64,000 bases of DNA, from positions 91,303,529-91,367,528 of the forward strand of contig CM043959.1 of the NCBI GenBank assembly GCA_014529385.2, given 5' to 3'. The DNA is from Adiantum capillus-veneris. Taxonomy: Eukaryota > Streptophyta > Polypodiopsida > Polypodiales > Pteridaceae. How positions within the stretch are numbered: the first letter of the stretch is position 1; each line of letters starts with the position of its first letter. Positions 60,624 through 64,000 of this stretch are shown one piece after another. A program made the translations under genes and the position numbers. The notes beneath the pieces were generated by a model, which made no database searches, was not told where the DNA came from, and saw nothing but the letters and a program-made list of their open reading frames with translations.

Positions 60624-61028
60624 ATGAGCGCATTGGAACATTATGGGCAGATGCAGGATAAGACTTTGGCAAAGATAAATGAAAAAGTTAAAAGTAAGGG
60701 TATCAAGAAGCATGACTTGGTTTTGTGCTACAACAGTAAACTGGACAAGACATTCCAAAAGAAGTTTCAAGTTAACTGGGAAGGCCCTTCTAAAGTAGTT
60801 GAGTGTTTTCCAAATGGTACATATCAGTTGGCTAACCTGGATGGAATCCTACATAAGTCAAGGGTAAATGTATTGCGTCTTAAATTATATCATGCTAGGT
60901 TAATGATGGTGAAGCAAGATGAGATGACTGCGGAGCAAGCAATGTCTGTGAGGGATGAGGAGACCTGTGACATGGTGAGTCTCATATCTCTTTTGCTGCT
61001 ATTGATCATGAATGATCTAGCAAGCTAG
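60624..61028 (+). pseudogene. G2 integrase C-part with hydrophobic end
   Basis: KKHDLVLCYNSKLDKTFQKK and VNWEGPSKVVECFPNGTYQL mark the integrase C-domain. It ends in MVSLISLLLLLIMNDLAS, a short hydrophobic stretch that might be a membrane anchor or chance. The stop overlaps the polypurine tract. Confidence 0.75.
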
Positions 61029-61036
61029 GGGGTGGG
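61027..61036 (+). promoter_or_regulatory. G2 polypurine tract
   Basis: AGGGGGTGGG followed by CAAACTA and TGTTAGG. Confidence 0.65.
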
Positions 61037-61043
61037 CAAACTA

Positions 61044-61851
61044 TGTTAGGAGTTTTTTGGAAGAAGTATTGAGCATGTGTACATACACATGCATGGTGCA
61101 TAAAATAAAGAATTTCCCATTCTCCAGATCCAGGTGGTTACGTGGGGCCCACATATGTACAGGTACGACAATGTGTACATAGTACATCGATTTTCATTAT
61201 CACCAGTATCCGTGTGGTTTTCTATAATAATGAGGAGTTGGAGGAGAGTAAAACTTCTCGAGGAAGCTATCAGTGGGCCCATGCCATGAGGTAATCAAGT
61301 GCATTAGATGGCATCTAGTGGTATCAAGAGGTCGAATGGGATCAAGTCTTGCACGTGGGTAAGTGAGGACATAGCGGGGCTGTTTTTTTGTGATGAATTA
61401 TACAGAAAGGTCATCAGGACTATCTTTGGAGGCCACTTCACATGATTGTGGGTCCAAATCTTAGAAAAAGGGATGCAATTGAGAAAAGTTGAGTGCTAGG
61501 TGTGCGGATGGATGCAGAAGGGTGACAAAAATGCATTGCGTGGCCATTTTTTGGCATGTTCGGGGTATGTTTGAGGTCAATCAAAAGGCCAAAGGTGCCC
61601 AAGGGATGAGGTAAAGTGTGGACACTAGAAAACCTAAGAAAAAAACCAAAAAAATGTGGAGAGAAGGGGGGGAAGATCCGCCCCTCAATTTTTGCTGATT
61701 TTGGAGCCTGTTTTTTGGCCGTAAATTGATCATCTGAGCTCGGATTTGAGCACTTGAATATTGCAGAGTGGGGTTTTTGGCCATTTTGGACGCAATGGCA
61801 CAGTCCATTTTACCAAATTCCTCTTTGTTTTCTTGCTGTTTTTGTTGTGTA
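61044..61851 (+). mobile_element. G2 3' LTR (right end uncertain)
   Basis: It begins TGTTAGGAGTTTT after the polypurine tract. An AATAAAGAA signal lies near 61102. No left partner is in the window, and the end may lie before the G3 LTR at about 61852. Confidence 0.5.
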
Positions 61852-62004
61852 TGTTAGACAAGGGGAACTAAAACCTAGGAGTCCACCTCCCAACCACCCA
61901 CTATATAGCATGGCTCCTAGCCCTTTGCCCTAGTTGGACTCCCTTTCCACACTGCCTAGCCCGGCCTTGCCCTTGTCTAGTCCGGCCTCGCCATTGTCCT
62001 GACA
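61852..62004 (-). mobile_element. G3 3' LTR (short; far end tentative)
   Basis: The minus strand begins TGTCAGGACAATGG at 62004 after a polypurine tract and may end CCTTGTCTAACA at 61852, giving an imperfect terminal repeat. A TATATAG box lies near 61900. It contains a near-repeat of CCGGACTAGACAAGGGCAAGG. It could extend further left. Confidence 0.45.
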
Positions 62005-62006
62005 TT

Positions 62007-62017
62007 ACTCCCCCCTT
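62007..62017 (-). promoter_or_regulatory. G3 polypurine tract
   Basis: The minus strand AAGGGGGGAGT follows the stop after SSLRGE. Confidence 0.75.
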
Positions 62018-62574
62018 AAAGAAGAGTTTTCGTCCTCGAAAACAAAAGTGGGGAACTTCTTCTTAAGAACACTAATGTTTTCCCAAGTGGCACCTTCCTC
62101 AAGTTGATCTTTCCACTTGATTAAGGCTTGTTGACGTACATGATGACGCGTATGTAACTCATGATAGTCGAGAATACGTTCAGGTTCATGCGGTAAGGTA
62201 GGAGGTTCAACAAAATCAACCAAAATCTGTTGGTCAATGACATTGTCGTCCCCATGTAACCGTTTACGTAAACGGCTTACATGAAACACCGGATGAATAT
62301 GAGAATGTGTAGGTAGCAATAATTTGTAGGCACGAGCACCTACTTACTTGAGTATTTTGAAAGGCCCACAATATCGGGGAGATAATTTAGGTGTTGGCCC
62401 AGTTTTTAGACTTTCTGAATGTTCTGGCAAACGTAAAAATACTTCCTCCCCTTCTTCGAAGGTAATTTGCCGACGTTTCTCATCAGCGTATTTCTTATAC
62501 TGATCCTACGCTTGTCGGACATTCTGACGAGCGAGTTTCAACATATCCATGTGATCTTGGAGAAAATCCTTAAC
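62018..62574 (-). pseudogene. G3 integrase C-part and chromodomain
   Basis: VGARAYKLLLPTHSHIHPVF then a chromodomain (RILDYHELHTRH..., QALIKWKDQLEEGATWENIS) end the polyprotein. Chromodomains mark chromoviruses and steer integration to methylated histone tails. A TAA/TAG-type stop interrupts just before VGARAYK. Another stop lies near 62570. Confidence 0.88.
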
Positions 62575-63400
62575 CTATTGGAGCTTTTCGATTGCCAACC
62601 CCACCGTAACAGGTGACCTATGTTGAAACCCATACATGAGCATGAAAGGACTAAATCCAGTTGTGATATGCTTAGCACTATTGTAGGCAAACTCGAGAAT
62701 AGGTAAGTATTCTTCCCAGTCCGACTGTTTTTTGCTGACGTATCCTCTTAGCATATCCTCTAGCACTTGGTTAACTCGTTCAGTCTGACCATCTGTTTTT
62801 GGATGATCGGCTGTATTGAGGTTCAGTTGTGTACCCAATCGTTTGAACACAGCCCTCCAAAAATGACTGTTAAACTTGGGATCACGATCACTGACAATGT
62901 TACTTGGCAAACCATACAACTTGTATAGATTGTCCACAAATAACTTGGCTAGCTCTGGAGTCTTAACCGTTGATTTGGTTGGAATAAACTTACATAGTTT
63001 AGTCAACCGGTCTACGACCACCCATACCGAGTCATGACCTCGTACAGTGGTTGGTAAACCCACAATAAAGTCCATAGAGATACTTTCCCATTTTCCATTG
63101 GGAATCTCCAAAGGATGTAAGAGTCCTCCTGCTTTCAGGCGCTCTGCTTTGTTAACTTGACATTTTTGGCAATGCAAGACATAAGCTTGAAACAGCCATG
63201 TAAACCTAGCTAGTAAAACTGTCGTCGTATGAGAGCATAAGTCTTTCTAATACCCGGGTGCCCTGCACTTGGACTACCATGATATTCATAAAGAATTTGG
63301 CGCCGAATGTCGTTGTTCGTCGGTACACAAACTCTCCACTTATGGAGTAGGTACCCATTGTCGATGGTGAAATGCTTCCATCACTGTAGTTCATCACTCG
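62575..63400 (-). pseudogene. G3 integrase
   Basis: Zinc region: YEYHGSPSAGHPGIRKTY then CQKC (near 63165). Core: MDFIVGLP, VVVDRLTKLCKF, IVSDRDPKF and DGQTERVNQVLED give D, D and E. A frameshift or stop lies near 63180-63210. About 200 codons are open. Confidence 0.92.
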
Positions 63401-64000
63401 ATAGAGGAGAGCTAGGTGTTGAGGCTAATGTTACACTACCATCATTGGAGTGAGAAGGATCCCTCATTTGTACATGGCTCCACACTTTGGAATGTGCTTC
63501 ATCATGCTCATATTTGCCTTTGAGAGAATCCAAAAATTCACTACGAAGTTCCGTGAACAAGAGAGAATTGATCTCCAGCGTGCGACTTAGAGCGTCAGCC
63601 ACTACATTGTATCGTCCTTTACGATGCCAGAGCTTGGCGTCATATTCCTGAAGAATCTCGGCCCACCTGGCTTTCCAACCCTTCAAATCAGTTTGTTGTG
63701 TAAACCATTTGATGCTTTAATGGTCAAATACAATCTCAAACTGAGCATCATACAAATAATGCCGCCATGTTTTTAAGGCAGACATTATTGCATAGAGTTC
63801 GCGCTCATAAGCAGAGTAGTTCTGCTAAGCTACATCAAGCTTCTTGCTTTCAAATGCAATTGGCCGTCCGTCTTGTAACAGGACTGCTCCTATAGCACGG
63901 TCACTGGCATTCGTTTCCAAAACGAATGGTTTCAAAGGATCTATAATAGCTAGTATGGGAGTTGTAGCTAATGCATCCTTGATCGTATTGAAACTGTGTT
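63381..64000 (-). pseudogene. G3 RNase H (runs off the window)
   Basis: ETNASDRAIGAVLLQDGRPI, YSAYERELYAIMSALKTWRH and the end WHRKGRYNVVADALSR. TAA in FDH*SIKW stands where chromoviruses usually have Gln. A TAG lies in DVA*QNYS. RT lies beyond 64000. Confidence 0.9.

Overview
The window looks like a repeat-dense intergenic stretch of a large plant genome. Nearly everything recognisable is LTR-retrotransposon sequence: Ty1/copia elements with an initiator-tRNA-Met primer site (TGGTATCAGAGC), three kinds of Ty3/gypsy element, a relic of a DNA-transposon transposase, and long (GA)n/(GT)n microsatellites. There are no bacterial features. The style of the gypsy polyprotein at 43.7-54.8 kb reminds me of elements in fern assemblies; that is memory, not a search, and the species is undetermined. 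No intact host gene is supported. The best host-gene hints are possible minus-strand exons between 40.2 and 42.6 kb.

Layout. 1-3.6 kb: 3' end of an LTR element (+) with a broken ORF of unknown function, coiled coil, polypurine tract and LTR. 3.6-6.1 kb: non-coding and microsatellites. 6.1-6.6 kb: a second 3' end of a similar element (-). 8.45-9.98 kb: non-coding repeat with dyad motifs of type ATGGATC..GATCCAT. 9.98-12.84 kb: broken transposase-like gene (+). 13.3-13.6 kb: relic of a gypsy leader ORF (-). 14.61-22.18 kb: two 5' halves of one copia family joined tail to tail, with an LTR at each outer edge. 22.93-28.46 kb: a third copia copy (+), split by a 2,212-bp TG...CA insertion with a 5-bp target duplication. 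28.8-29.5 kb: LTR remnants.

30.8-37.0 kb (-) is a gypsy family called G1 here: a 3' ORF, polypurine tract, LTR, then leader ORF, gag and protease, so one LTR serves two internal regions. 37.0-38.2 kb carries repeated AGTCTATCGCGATAGACT palindromes. 43.7-54.8 kb (-) is the longest G1 copy (gag, protease, RT, RNase H, two H2C2 zinc modules, integrase, a second retropepsin-like domain, basic tail) with its 5' LTR and primer site. 55.7-61.0 kb (+) is G2, a Tat-like gypsy element with an extra archaeal-type RNase H. 61.9-64.0 kb (-) is G3, a chromovirus with a chromodomain that runs off the window.

These genes work together only as parts of retrotransposons: gag forms particles, protease matures them, RT and RNase H copy the RNA, and integrase inserts the cDNA. 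All copies carry stops or frameshifts. Many stops correspond to Gln or Arg codons in a sister copy and fit C-to-T decay of methylated DNA. The most unusual items are the tail-to-tail copia composite, the second protease and doubled zinc module of G1, and three families of dyad-symmetric motifs in non-coding retroelement-like sequence.
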